Source of the DNA: Caldicoprobacter oshimai DSM 21659
GTDB lineage: Bacteria; Bacillota; Clostridia; Caldicoprobacterales; Caldicoprobacteraceae
DNA: 64,000 nt
Assembly: GCA_000526435.1 (NCBI GenBank)
Contig: JAGB01000003.1
Coordinates: forward strand, 248,001-312,000
Direction of reading: 5' to 3'
Shown here: positions 44,910-55,105 of the stretch, in pieces
How positions within the stretch are numbered: the first letter of the stretch is position 1
How the letters are laid out: each line of letters begins with the position of its first letter
Notes under the pieces: generated by a model
What the model was told of the DNA's origin: nothing
Database searches by the model: none
What the model saw: the letters and a program-made list of their open reading frames with translations, nothing else
Translations under genes and position numbers: made by a program

Positions 44910-47177
44910 CTATTTACGTTTGATAGCCCTAAACTGTCCAGGAGATATTTGTTCATACTTCTTAAACACTCTCATAAAGCTTTGAAGGCTTAAACCTATG
45001 TTTTCAGCTATCTCATTCATAGTCATATCAGTAAACTCCAAAAGTTGTTTTGCTCTCTCTATGCGTTTTAACGTAAGATATTCCGTAAAGGTCATACCAA
45101 CTTCTTCTTTAAACACCCTGCTTAAATATGAATCACTTGTGTACAATTTCTCAGCTACAACGCTCAAGCTAATTTCTGGATCACTAAAATGTTCATCTAT
45201 ATAATTCTTGCACTTAATTACTATATCCTTGCTTTCCTCTTTATGCTTGTACTCTAAAAAAGTAATTATATCCCGGCATAAGCATTCCATCCATTGCCTT
45301 ATATCCTTCAATGTTTCCAAACTATCTAATTCACCATACAAAAAACGTCCCTCGAATAATTCTGATTCTGTATACCCCATATCATATATAGATATCATTA
45401 TATAGCCTACTAACTGAATAAAAAATTGTCTTATATAATTACAAGACTTATTCTTAAGATATGTTACTATATCATCTAATATCATACTAACTCTTTTAAC
45501 ATCCATTGCTTTTATATACATAACTAATTCCTTTTCCTTATCATATGGATAACTATTAACACCTTCAGAAGCTGGCTCCACATCTTCTATAAAGATAACC
45601 GAATGTTTTCCGTATAGCAAACGATACTTTATAGCCTCTACAGCTTCTAAATAAGATTTACCTAGCTCATCAGTCTTGTGATACAGTCGACTAACCCCTA
45701 TACTTATAGTGAATCCCATGTACTTTTTTATGCTATCCATTATCTCAAAGCATAAATACCTAACAGTACGCTTATAATCCAAATAATATTCAGCTTGAGG
45801 AAGATTCACCACAAAAACTACCGTATAATCCTCAGATGTTACAAAACCCTTATATTCTGTATTAATTATCTCTTCAACTACATTTTTTACACTAAATAAA
45901 AACACCTCTTTATCTATATTGCTCATATTCTTCATATCGTCAATTTCCGCTGCCAGCGTAACAAAATTATCAAATTTTATGTTTATGCCATAAGAACTAA
46001 GATCGTCTGCTATATTATTACCTATGACGTTTCTGCCTTTTAATATATCTAATAATATTTTATCTTTTACCACAGGCCAGATATTTTTCCATCGTTTTTC
46101 TAAATCCTTATTGCGATGCTGTAAAGTAGAAAGATAATTGTTTATAACTGCATATTCATCGACTTTTCGATTTATATAATTGTTGCCTTGCCAAGATAAA
46201 ATAATAGATTTTACCGGTTTATATAGTCGCTTACTCATTAAAAGCGAAATGACAATACCCATTACAATAAAAAACATTGTCACAACCACTATACCACGTC
46301 TAATAAGCATACTACCAGACATTAACGACTGTATAGGAGTTACTATAACATATTTCCAACCGGGTATACTGGAAGGCAAAAAAGAAATTATGCTGGGTTC
46401 ACCATTTATATTATCTCTGAATTCATTCCCCTCTTCTTTACTTAATATCTGAGAGATATAAGAATATACACTTAAATCCTTACCTATGAGCTGCTTGTTT
46501 GCAGCTGCAACAACACCACCATTGGAATCTAATAGATATAATCTTTGATTTTCATAATTATTTTCATAGTACTCCATCATTGAACTCAGTGAATATAAAT
46601 CGATATCAACTATAAAAGCAGCTTTCTTGTAATCTGATAAAAGGGGTAACTGTCTCACATATGATATGACCGGTATAATACGCCCCGAACGCTTCGATTT
46701 AGTCCATCTTGGACCTAACCATAATACATTAGCATTATTATTTTTTAACTGGAAAGCCACATCTTCGTTCTTAAAGCCTTTTTCATCGAATCGCCCATTA
46801 GATGTAATAAAAACTTTATCATGTTTATAATATATCACAACATCGTCTATAACACTGCTATTTGCCGTCAAATGCGTGACAAATTGATTGATATTCATAA
46901 GTTTTTTCTGGGCCAGATAATCACCAGTAGAAGAAGGCAAATTTACCCCATCAAAAGTTTCTATAACCAATCCATTCTGGATAAAAGAAGCATCTATTTC
47001 ATTTAATATACCGTCTATCTTTTCCTTATATACGTCCAGAAGCGTTTTGTTGAATTTTATAGCCTCTTGTTGTATAGATAAAACAGAAATATTATAAGCA
47101 AAAATTCCAAATGCTAGCATGGGCACAATTACAAGCACTAAAAATGAAATGAACAGACGGTAATAAGCCCTGCCCAT
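44910..47177 (-). CDS. YesN/AraC-type regulator with membrane sensor domain
   Basis: 755 residues. Two membrane helices flank an extracytoplasmic sensor region (helix about 5-30, sensor about 35-290, second helix IVVVTMFFIVMGIVISLLM), then a long cytoplasmic part and a C-terminal AraC DNA-binding pair (LSVVAEKLYTSDSYLSRVFK; MNEIAENIGLSLQSFMRVFK). This membrane-bound AraC type commonly senses oligosaccharides. ATG at 47177 follows GGAGGAGTATCAA. It probably activates the transporter genes at 48974-52405. The 435-bp gap upstream carries only a long inverted repeat. Confidence 0.9.
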   Translation of the reverse strand: MGRAYYRLFISFLVLVIVPMLAFGIFAYNISVLSIQQEAIKFNKTLLDVYKEKIDGILNEIDASFIQNGLVIETFDGVNLPSSTGDYLAQKKLMNINQFVTHLTANSSVIDDVVIYYKHDKVFITSNGRFDEKGFKNEDVAFQLKNNNANVLWLGPRWTKSKRSGRIIPVISYVRQLPLLSDYKKAAFIVDIDLYSLSSMMEYYENNYENQRLYLLDSNGGVVAAANKQLIGKDLSVYSYISQILSKEEGNEFRDNINGEPSIISFLPSSIPGWKYVIVTPIQSLMSGSMLIRRGIVVVTMFFIVMGIVISLLMSKRLYKPVKSIILSWQGNNYINRKVDEYAVINNYLSTLQHRNKDLEKRWKNIWPVVKDKILLDILKGRNVIGNNIADDLSSYGINIKFDNFVTLAAEIDDMKNMSNIDKEVFLFSVKNVVEEIINTEYKGFVTSEDYTVVFVVNLPQAEYYLDYKRTVRYLCFEIMDSIKKYMGFTISIGVSRLYHKTDELGKSYLEAVEAIKYRLLYGKHSVIFIEDVEPASEGVNSYPYDKEKELVMYIKAMDVKRVSMILDDIVTYLKNKSCNYIRQFFIQLVGYIMISIYDMGYTESELFEGRFLYGELDSLETLKDIRQWMECLCRDIITFLEYKHKEESKDIVIKCKNYIDEHFSDPEISLSVVAEKLYTSDSYLSRVFKEEVGMTFTEYLTLKRIERAKQLLEFTDMTMNEIAENIGLSLQSFMRVFKKYEQISPGQFRAIKRK

Positions 47178-47423
47178 TTGATACTCCTCCAATTTATAGA
47201 ATTCATATTTTTAATTATAATACATATTCATCATTATGACAAATAGTGTAAATTTGATTTTTAAAATTTCTATCAACAGGGCTTAGCCTATTGCATATCT
47301 GTAGTTTAATTCCGAAATTTGTAAAAATGTTGCCCAGGCAAAAATAGAGACTAGTATAAGCTTATTAATTGCGTAATATAACAAGATAGTTCTCCTACAT
47401 CCATTGCTACATGAGAATGCATA

Positions 47424-47473
47424 GCGCTCTGAAGCAAAATCATAACTTTAAAAATATTATTGCTCCAGAGCGC
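47424..47473. repeat. Long inverted repeat in the gap before the YesN regulator
   Basis: GCGCTCTG-a-AGCAA ... TTGCT-c-CAGAGCGC forms a 13-bp stem with one mismatch and a 22-nt AT-rich loop. No T-run follows, so it is not a simple terminator. It lies between the FAD oxidoreductase and the regulator genes and may slow RNA decay. Confidence 0.5.
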
Positions 47474-47628
47474 ATATTGCCAGTCCAGAGCTTAAAACCA
47501 TGTTGGTCTATTAGTCTCTCAGTTAATACAAGCTGAAAAATTTATACTGAAAAGTTCAAAACATTGCAAATATTATATTGTACACATTAACCCATACATC
47601 TACCTTTATTCAATACCATTACATATAC

Positions 47629-48894
47629 TCATTGTAATCGTATAGCTCCATCAGCTTTTAATTGCATTATCAACTTCTGAGCATCCAGCTCAGAAGGCCA
47701 TATACCTTCCTTTATAGCCATAGCAGCTGCTGTACCAGCCGCCTGTCCTAAAGCCGTACATGTAGGCATTACCCTTAAAGATGAATGGGCTTCATGAGTG
47801 CTGGAAATAGGCCTACCGGCTACCAGTAGATTATCTACATTTATTGGCAAAAGACATCTATACGGTATACCATAATAATCACCTTCTGTCAATGACTTTA
47901 TTACCGTACCTGAACCAGCAGGATTATGTATATCAACATTATAAGCACAGTAGCACACGGAATCTTCAAACTTGCGTCCATTCAATACATCTTCTTGAGT
48001 TAATACATATTTCCCAACTATACGGCGCGATTCACGTACCCCAATTTGAGGTGCTGATACCTGAAAATAGGAATTTTCAAAGCCGGGAACATATTTTTTA
48101 AGGAAATAAAACATCTCCCAGCATTGTTCCCTCGCCTCCAATTCAGCTTGTGTTAATTGCTCTGCATCGGTAGCATCTTTCATTACTATACGTGTCGTAT
48201 TGAAATGTATCACATCAGGCTGCATTGTATCAAAAAATAATACATTTTCACGTGGGTTATGTATTTCCCCTCTAGCAACAGCACCTTTATAAAGCCGGTT
48301 TATCTCATCCCTAGATGGCATTCGCGAGCGATCGACATTGGCTACCCTGAAACACATGGTCATGGGCTGGGCAAAGCCATCTTCATCCCTACCTTTTCTA
48401 CAAGGCACACCGGCCATATAGGCTACATCAGCATCTCCTGTACAATCTATAAATATTTTTCCTTTTATTTCATACACACCAGATTTATTAGCTACCCGAA
48501 CGCTTTCTATAATGTTAGCGTCGCTTTTGATTACGCCTTCTACAAATGTATGTAGCAATATTTCTACTCCTGCCTTTTGCACTATTCGATTCAATACTAA
48601 TTTCATAATTTCGGCATCAAACACGGTTCTATTTTTTAGCCCACCTAATTTATCTAATTCTTCCAATATCTCTTGAAATATACCAAATATAAGTTGATTT
48701 TCCGCCGTATAGGGGCGTTTAGCTTTAAAATAGCTCATGAAGGGGTTCACAAGTCCAGCTGTAGCCATACCGCCTAAAAAGCCATACCGTTCTATCAGCA
48801 ATACATTTTCCGCCCCTGAACGTTTAGCAGCAACTGCAGCAGCTACACCAGTTAGACCTCCACCAGCCACTATGATATCATAGCATTGTTTCAT
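47629..48894 (-). CDS. FAD-dependent oxidoreductase (PF12831 type)
   Basis: 421 residues with an N-terminal dinucleotide motif AGGGLTGVAAAVAAKRSGA (about 10-29) and the ERYGFLGGMATAG continuation. A GKIFIDCTGDADVA strand and the C-terminal LLVAGRPISST match PF12831. The family is often linked to polysaccharide-utilisation loci, with unknown substrates. GGAGGGATTTATC precedes the ATG. It follows the solute-binding protein gene by 79 nt. Confidence 0.85.
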   Translation of the reverse strand: MKQCYDIIVAGGGLTGVAAAVAAKRSGAENVLLIERYGFLGGMATAGLVNPFMSYFKAKRPYTAENQLIFGIFQEILEELDKLGGLKNRTVFDAEIMKLVLNRIVQKAGVEILLHTFVEGVIKSDANIIESVRVANKSGVYEIKGKIFIDCTGDADVAYMAGVPCRKGRDEDGFAQPMTMCFRVANVDRSRMPSRDEINRLYKGAVARGEIHNPRENVLFFDTMQPDVIHFNTTRIVMKDATDAEQLTQAELEAREQCWEMFYFLKKYVPGFENSYFQVSAPQIGVRESRRIVGKYVLTQEDVLNGRKFEDSVCYCAYNVDIHNPAGSGTVIKSLTEGDYYGIPYRCLLPINVDNLLVAGRPISSTHEAHSSLRVMPTCTALGQAAGTAAAMAIKEGIWPSELDAQKLIMQLKADGAIRLQ

Positions 48895-48973
48895 GATAAA
48901 TCCCTCCTAATCTGTGTTCTATACAGTTATTATACACAAAAGGGATGGTAGAAAACCACCCCTCTATTAACAA

Positions 48974-50536
48974 TTAGTTTAATCTGCCATCGGCCTTTAA
49001 GCCCTCAATGATCTCTTCGCTGATTTCTTGGGCATGATAGACTTCATTAGCTGTCTTAACATATTCATCCCATTTATCAAGAGGTTCCTCTCCAATTATA
49101 AACTTTAGTAACATTTCTTGTTCATAGCGATTTAAATCAGCTCCATACTGCTTCCATATGGGCCCTGGGGTAAAGGCTTCAGCTACATTAGGCAATACTG
49201 GATTTTCCATAGCCGCATCTTCAAGATTTTCAGCATATTTGTCATATTTGGCATACCAAAAATCTGGATCCCATATATGCCGCATTTTTCCATATACTGC
49301 TACCCATTCGGCTTTGCCTTCCTCAGTAAACTCAATTTTGCCGTCCTTGCGTACAAAATGAGTACCTTCTATACCATACTGTGAAACCTCATATCCCTTA
49401 CCATCAATGAGATAATCTAAGAACTGTATAAGCCGCTTGGGATCCTTGGCTTTAGATGATATCATAAAAACTCCATCCATAACACGGCTATCTCCTCTTA
49501 AGTATACGTGACCTTCTGGTCCTTTAGGAGGATTTGTACGAACCCATTTAGCATTTGGATCAATTTCTTTTATATTATGTTGAACTTCCAATCTAAATGG
49601 TAAATTCCATATATCATACAACATACCTGTCTTACCCTCTAAAGCTTTATTATTTAGTTGTTCCTGTTTATTGGTTATAAATTCAGGATCAATTAATCCT
49701 TCCTTATACAGCTTATTAACCCATGCCAGCGCATCTTTCATCCTAGGATGTTGTGTAACTCTTAATACCTCATTTCCTTCCTTTATATAAAAATCGCTTA
49801 CAGGTATAACACCAAACGCTCCAAATAATGGACTTAATCCTCCTATACCACTGCACGTGTATGTAGCACCTTTATGTTCCTTGAAAGCTTTTAGTACATT
49901 ATAAAAATCATCTATAGTCTTAAAATTTTCTTCTCCTAGCTTATCTTCCCATCCATCCCCTAATCTCAGCTCTTCTATCCAATCAAGACGTACAAATAAT
50001 TGACTAGGATTTAACACATTTAATAGTGGTACTCCCCATATTTTACCCTTCATTTTAACCAAATTCCAATTTTCTTCAGGTATAATTTTTTGTAAATTAG
50101 GTCCATATTGCAACAGTTCATCAATTGGTATAAATGCTCCTTGTTCTGCTAATGTTTTCCAATCCATACCTGGTATAAACTGTATGAGTTCAGGATAATC
50201 ACCACCCGCTATCATTACCTGTACTTTCTCTGCATATTCATTTAGCGGTATAATCACAGGATTAAACTTGGTATTAGTATCCTTTTCAATAACCTGCTTT
50301 ATGGGATCATTCTCAGGTGGCAATTCCCTCATCCATGCAAATACCCAGTCAAATTCATAAGGCTCTTCTTGTTGAGCTGCTAAACTATCTTGCCCTTTTG
50401 AATCAGTTTCTCCTTTTTTTGCGTCAGATACAGTTTCTTGAGCTGGTTTATCCGAACTGTTCACACACCCCGCCAATACCGTCAAGACAAAGCTTACAAC
50501 CAATAAAACCAAAAATAATTTATAATTTTTCCTCAT
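48974..50536 (-). CDS. Sugar ABC transporter solute-binding lipoprotein
   Basis: 520-residue family 1 substrate-binding protein. The lipobox LAGC (Cys24) follows a hydrophobic signal; an Asp/Gly/Ser linker follows. The mature region has typical motifs (MIAGGDYPELIQFI; GKIWGVPLLN). It docks with the LplB/LplC-type permeases encoded just upstream (20-nt gap). The class is often used for pectin or mannan oligosaccharides. GGAGGTATATTTT precedes the ATG. No ATPase gene is in the operon, so MsmK-like sharing is likely. Confidence 0.92.
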   Translation of the reverse strand: MRKNYKLFLVLLVVSFVLTVLAGCVNSSDKPAQETVSDAKKGETDSKGQDSLAAQQEEPYEFDWVFAWMRELPPENDPIKQVIEKDTNTKFNPVIIPLNEYAEKVQVMIAGGDYPELIQFIPGMDWKTLAEQGAFIPIDELLQYGPNLQKIIPEENWNLVKMKGKIWGVPLLNVLNPSQLFVRLDWIEELRLGDGWEDKLGEENFKTIDDFYNVLKAFKEHKGATYTCSGIGGLSPLFGAFGVIPVSDFYIKEGNEVLRVTQHPRMKDALAWVNKLYKEGLIDPEFITNKQEQLNNKALEGKTGMLYDIWNLPFRLEVQHNIKEIDPNAKWVRTNPPKGPEGHVYLRGDSRVMDGVFMISSKAKDPKRLIQFLDYLIDGKGYEVSQYGIEGTHFVRKDGKIEFTEEGKAEWVAVYGKMRHIWDPDFWYAKYDKYAENLEDAAMENPVLPNVAEAFTPGPIWKQYGADLNRYEQEMLLKFIIGEEPLDKWDEYVKTANEVYHAQEISEEIIEGLKADGRLN

Positions 50537-50556
50537 AAAATATACCTCCTTCTTTT

Positions 50557-51429
50557 CTATTCTTTTATTGAACCCAGAAGAATGCCCTGGGTAAAATACT
50601 TTTGTAAAAAGGGATATACCATTAATATGGGTATAGTAGTAACGGCTATCACAGCCATACGTACAGCCAACATAGACGCTTTGTGAGTTTCTATATCCAA
50701 AATTAGATCTCCAGTTGCACTAAATAATATTCGTCTAAGGACAACTTGCAATGGATACAATCTTGTATTGTTAATATACAGTATAGCATTGAAAAAAGAA
50801 TTCCAATAACCGACCGCGTAAAATAATGCTATAGTGGCCAACATAGGAGCCGATAACGGTAGCATTATTTTAAATAGTATGACAAAATCATTAGCACCAT
50901 CCAACTTAACCGACTCTTCTAAACTATCTGGAATGGTAAGAAAGTAATTTTTGATTATTATAAGATTAAAAGCACTAACCAAACTCGGTATTATCAATGC
51001 CCATATTTTATCGATAAGGCGTAAACTCTTTACCACCAAATATGTAGGAATGAGGCCGCCATTGAATAACATAGTAAACACTATCATAAATAATAAAACT
51101 TCTCTACCAGGCAAATTTTTGCGTGATAATGGGTAAGCTGTCAGCACAGTTATTAACAAGCTCAACAGCGTACCTACAACAGTTATAAATAAACTGATTT
51201 TAAAGCCTTGTGGTATGGTGTCAGTCTGAAAAATTTGATTATATGCAGTAAAATCCACCTGTTTAGGAAAATAAAGTATATTTTTACTTACATTGGGTAA
51301 CTCTACTGTTGGAGTGACTGATACTAAAAGAACATACAGAAATGGGAACAACGTTACAATTGCTATAACTATTAAAATAAAATAGATAACTATTTCCCAA
51401 ATTTTTTCTTCCGTAGTCTGCTTTATCAC
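50557..51429 (-). CDS. Carbohydrate ABC transporter permease, LplC-like
   Basis: 290 residues, six membrane helices, starting with an IVIYFILIVIAIVTLFPFLYVL helix in two segments, with the permease EAA-type loop LEESVKLDGANDFVILFKI. The start is the GTG at 51429 with GGAGGTGATG before it; the longer ORF would overlap the previous gene. Forms the transmembrane pore with the LplB-like partner. Confidence 0.9.
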   Translation of the reverse strand: MIKQTTEEKIWEIVIYFILIVIAIVTLFPFLYVLLVSVTPTVELPNVSKNILYFPKQVDFTAYNQIFQTDTIPQGFKISLFITVVGTLLSLLITVLTAYPLSRKNLPGREVLLFMIVFTMLFNGGLIPTYLVVKSLRLIDKIWALIIPSLVSAFNLIIIKNYFLTIPDSLEESVKLDGANDFVILFKIMLPLSAPMLATIALFYAVGYWNSFFNAILYINNTRLYPLQVVLRRILFSATGDLILDIETHKASMLAVRMAVIAVTTIPILMVYPFLQKYFTQGILLGSIKE

Positions 51430-51445
51430 CCCATCACCTCCAACT

Positions 51446-52405
51446 TTACCATATACCCGATTCACCCATTCTTTTCGCAATCCAATTAGATGTAACTACC
51501 AATATAAATCCTACCACTGATTTGAAAAGGCCAACTGCAGTAGCCAAACTATATCTCATACCTTGTATCCCAGTTCTGTATACCCATGTATCTATTATAT
51601 CAGCTACCTCATATACTGACGGATTATACATTATAAATATTTGTTCAAACCCAGCATTTAAAATATTCCCTAACCTTAAAATGAGTAAAATTGCTATAGT
51701 ACTCATAATACCAGGCAAAGTTATATACCAAGTTTGTTGCCACCGATTAGCTCCATCTATTTGAGAAGCTTCATATAATTGTGGATCTATACTAGATAAT
51801 GCTGCTAAATATATGATTGAATTCCATCCTACTTCTTTCCAAATGCTTGATACCACAAGTACAGTTCTAAACCATTCTTTAGAAGCCATAAAATAAATAG
51901 GCTGACCGCCAAACATTTTAATAATATTATTAACTACTCCTGTTTGAGGTGAAAGCAAATCGGTAAACATTCCACCTATAACTACCCACGATATAAAATG
52001 AGGTAAATAGCTTATAGTTTGTATAGTTCGTCTAAATATCATGTTCTTTACTTCATTGAGTAACAACGCTAATATTATAGGAGCTGGAAATCCCCATATG
52101 AGTTTATAAACGCTAATTATAAAAGTATTCCACAAAATTTGCCCGAAGAATGGTGATTCAAAGGCCTGTTTAAAGTATTTAAAACCTACCCATGGACTCC
52201 CTAGTATCCCTTGCATTATATTATATTCTTTAAAAGCAATAATGGCACCATACATAGGTACATAATGAAATATGATAAAAAAAGTAATCCCGGGTATAAG
52301 CATCAAATACAAATATTTATATTTACTTATAGTTACGATAAACTTCTTTACAACTATATTAGGTTGCTTTCTCTGTTGTTTAACTGCTGCATAATGATTT
52401 AACAA
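51446..52405 (-). CDS. Carbohydrate ABC transporter permease, LplB-like
   Basis: 319 residues, six membrane helices, EAA loop LYEASQIDGANRWQQTWYITLP. N-terminal QRKQPNIVV and LMLIPGITFFIIFHYVP match LplB. Start is TTG at 52405 with AGGAGG 7 nt upstream. A TTGACG-N17-TAAAAT promoter lies just before it. First gene of the transport operon. Confidence 0.9.
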   Translation of the reverse strand: MLNHYAAVKQQRKQPNIVVKKFIVTISKYKYLYLMLIPGITFFIIFHYVPMYGAIIAFKEYNIMQGILGSPWVGFKYFKQAFESPFFGQILWNTFIISVYKLIWGFPAPIILALLLNEVKNMIFRRTIQTISYLPHFISWVVIGGMFTDLLSPQTGVVNNIIKMFGGQPIYFMASKEWFRTVLVVSSIWKEVGWNSIIYLAALSSIDPQLYEASQIDGANRWQQTWYITLPGIMSTIAILLILRLGNILNAGFEQIFIMYNPSVYEVADIIDTWVYRTGIQGMRYSLATAVGLFKSVVGFILVVTSNWIAKRMGESGIW

Positions 52406-52431
52406 AGTATTTCCTCCTTTCTTTGCTTTTT

Positions 52432-52460
52432 ATTTTATGTATCTTGCATTGCTACGTCAA
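52432..52460 (-). promoter_or_regulatory. Promoter of the transporter operon
   Basis: TTGACG (52460-52455), 17-nt spacer, TAAAAT (52437-52432) on the minus strand. Confidence 0.7.
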
Positions 52461-52616
52461 TAATCACAATTTTACTTCTAAAAATACAAAAGAATTGCCA
52501 ATTTTATAAGCAATCCTATCAAATATATTTAGTAATTATCAATTTTTGATTATTATTTTTTGACTACAGTAATACTTCAGAGCAAACAAAAGTACACCTG
52601 CAAAAATTTTGGAAAA

Positions 52617-52648
52617 AATTAAAAACGGGTAAAAATTTACCCGTTTTT
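52617..52648 (-). terminator. Terminator of the GH3 gene
   Basis: AAAAACGGGTAAA pairs with TTTACCCGTTTTT, followed by T-rich sequence on the minus strand; the stem starts at the stop codon. Confidence 0.8.
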
Positions 52649-54849
52649 TAATACTCCAGCTCCATAGGTTCTCCCCTAACCTCAAATTCGCCTACAAGAA
52701 TGGGGGTCTTTGCAAGGGCTTCGCTTCTTTTATCCGGTTGCCTGCCTCCCACCATGACCCTAAACCTGCCCGGCTCGAGGATACATCTGCCGTCGTTGTC
52801 TATAAGCGCCATCTGCCTAGGAGTCAACGTGAATGTGACAGTTGTGGTCTCACCCGGCTGAAGCTTAATTCGTGAAAAACCTTTGAGCTCATGAATGGGC
52901 ACATCCACCGATGCCTCCAAGTCTTTTAAATACAGCTGTACCACTTCATCTCCAGCCATGTTGCCGGTATTCTTTACATCCACCGAAATAGTAATGGACT
53001 GCCCAGCTTCTATAACTTCTGCACTCAACTTCAAGTTACTGTATTCAAAAGTTGTGTAGCTCAATCCATACCCAAATGGGTACAATGGCTCATCCTCCAT
53101 GTATCTATAGGTCCTGCCCTTCATGCTGTAATCGGTAAATGGCGGCACCTGATCCAGGGATTTAACAAAAGTAACCGGAAGCCTCCCACCAGGATTGTAA
53201 TCACCAAAAAGTACATCTGCAATTGCCGTTCCACCCTCTTCTCCCGGATACCAGGCCTGCAATATAGCCGGCACATTCTCCTGTGCCCAGTTTATGGACA
53301 CTGGGCTACCGCTGAAAAGCACCAGTACAACTGGTTTGCCGGTAGCACATACAGCCTTCAATAGCTCTTCCTGCATACCAGGAAGATCCAGGCTGGTTTT
53401 ATCTCCTCCAGCTGTGGACCTCGCCGCATCCCCTTCCTCGCCTTCCAACTCGGGCGACAGCCCCAAGCACATTATGACCACGTCTGCCCTCTGAGCGGCA
53501 GCCAAAGCTTCCGCAAAACCTGCAGTAGCCTCCTGCCCCCAGTAACTAGACTGCGTACTGGTAAGATCACATCCTTCAGCGTAATATACTTTCGTTTGAG
53601 GCGAAACCTTCGCACGTATACCCTCCAGAGCGGTCACATATTTAGAAGGCGTACCGTTGTAATTGCCCAGCAACACCTTCTTGTTGTCAGCATTGGGACC
53701 AATTACCGCAATCGCTTTCAAATCCTTCCTAAGCGGGAGCAGTCCGCCCTCATTCTTGAGCAATACCATCGACTCTCTTGCCATTTCTAGAGCCAGCCTG
53801 CGGTGTTCCTCACAATCATTCACTTCATAGGGTATCTGGGCATAGGGAACCCTCTCCGGCGGGTCAAACATCCCAAGCTTAAATCTGGCTTTAAAGAGTC
53901 GCTTCACAGCTCTATCGATTGTCTCTTCGGATACAAGTCCCTGCTTTACCGCATTGACCAAGCTTTCAAATACCCTGCCGCAGTTGAGGTCACAGCCGGC
54001 ATTAACAGCCAGTGCCGCCGATTCCTCTGGAGTATTGGTCACCTTGTGGTGAGCATGAATATCGTAGATGGCTCCGCAGTCAGACACAACGTAGCCGTCA
54101 AACCCCCACTCATCCCTTAAAATCTTTTGAAGCAGCGTCGGGCTGGCACAACATGGCTCTCCATTGGTACGATTATACGCGCCCATTATGGATGCTGCCT
54201 TGCCTTCCTTTACGCATTCCTTAAACGCCGGCAAATATGTCTCCCTCAAATCTTTCTGACTGACTCTGGCATCAAAGGAGTGGCGTAGAGGTTCAGGACC
54301 ACTATGTACCGCATAATGCTTGGGTGTGGCTATCGCCTTCAAATATTTAGGATGATCACCCTGTATACCCTTTACAAATGCCACGCCCATTCGGCCGGTC
54401 AAATAAGGATCCTCGCCGTAGGTTTCCTGACCCCTTCCCCACCTGGGGTCGCGAAATATGTTTATATTAGGAGACCAAAATGTCAACCCTTTGTAAATCC
54501 CCCTGTCGCCCTGGCGCACGAACTCGTGGTGCTTGGCCCTAGCCTCATCAGATATGGCACACGCAACCCTGTACAGAAGCTTATCGTTAAACGAAGCAGC
54601 CATCCCTATGGCCTGTGGAAATACGGTGGCAATTCCTGCTCTGGCCACGCCATGAAGACATTCATTCCACCAGTTATATTCGGGGATGCCCAGGCGCGGT
54701 ATGGCGGATGAAGCATATATCATCTGCGAGACTTTTTCCTCAAGCGTGAGGCGCGAAACCAGGTCATCCACCCTTTTTTCTAAAGGCTGATCCGGATCAA
54801 GGTAGATTGGAATACCGCCATTTTCGTTTTGTTTTGCATTATCGCTCAT
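52648..54849 (-). CDS. Glycoside hydrolase family 3 (beta-glucosidase/xylosidase)
   Basis: 733 residues in three parts: GH3 N-terminal barrel, GH3 C-terminal domain, and a fibronectin III-like tail. The nucleophile is Asp257 in VVSDCGAIYD; KHYAVHSGPE and the general GH3 core are intact. No signal peptide, so it works on imported oligosaccharides in the cytoplasm. It removes terminal beta-linked glucose or xylose. ATG at 54849 follows GGAGGGTTTGAAA. The gene stands 240 bp from the transporter operon. Confidence 0.93.
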   Translation of the reverse strand: MSDNAKQNENGGIPIYLDPDQPLEKRVDDLVSRLTLEEKVSQMIYASSAIPRLGIPEYNWWNECLHGVARAGIATVFPQAIGMAASFNDKLLYRVACAISDEARAKHHEFVRQGDRGIYKGLTFWSPNINIFRDPRWGRGQETYGEDPYLTGRMGVAFVKGIQGDHPKYLKAIATPKHYAVHSGPEPLRHSFDARVSQKDLRETYLPAFKECVKEGKAASIMGAYNRTNGEPCCASPTLLQKILRDEWGFDGYVVSDCGAIYDIHAHHKVTNTPEESAALAVNAGCDLNCGRVFESLVNAVKQGLVSEETIDRAVKRLFKARFKLGMFDPPERVPYAQIPYEVNDCEEHRRLALEMARESMVLLKNEGGLLPLRKDLKAIAVIGPNADNKKVLLGNYNGTPSKYVTALEGIRAKVSPQTKVYYAEGCDLTSTQSSYWGQEATAGFAEALAAAQRADVVIMCLGLSPELEGEEGDAARSTAGGDKTSLDLPGMQEELLKAVCATGKPVVLVLFSGSPVSINWAQENVPAILQAWYPGEEGGTAIADVLFGDYNPGGRLPVTFVKSLDQVPPFTDYSMKGRTYRYMEDEPLYPFGYGLSYTTFEYSNLKLSAEVIEAGQSITISVDVKNTGNMAGDEVVQLYLKDLEASVDVPIHELKGFSRIKLQPGETTTVTFTLTPRQMALIDNDGRCILEPGRFRVMVGGRQPDKRSEALAKTPILVGEFEVRGEPMELEY

Positions 54850-55052
54850 TTTCAAACCCTCCTCATCACAAGACGTAATACGAATCGGTTACAATGTTTT
54901 AATATTGTTATTCCTGATATTCGCAATAACAGATAATGTAGAAAAAGCTTAGTTTAAAGCTCAAAAATATTTTACCACACTTTTAGTATTTGTTCTGCTT
55001 AATTTTGTTTCTTTTTTGAAAATTATGCATCTTAGGTAAAACAATAAAAAGC

Positions 55053-55101
55053 GCCCTGCTGTATAATTATAACACCTTAAACCGGTTATTTAAAGCAGGG
55101 C
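55053..55101 (-). terminator. Terminator after the IS relic / serpin
   Basis: GCCCTGCT (55053-55060) and AGCAGGGC (55094-55101) pair around a long 33-nt loop and are followed by TTTTTATTGTTTT on the minus strand. Probably the original serpin terminator, separated from it by the IS relic. Confidence 0.55.
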
Positions 55102-55105
55102 ACCT

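Noticed and set aside
54860-54960. Catabolite (cre) site upstream of the GH3 gene
   Set aside because: Only a partial match to the consensus, with three mismatches in the right half.
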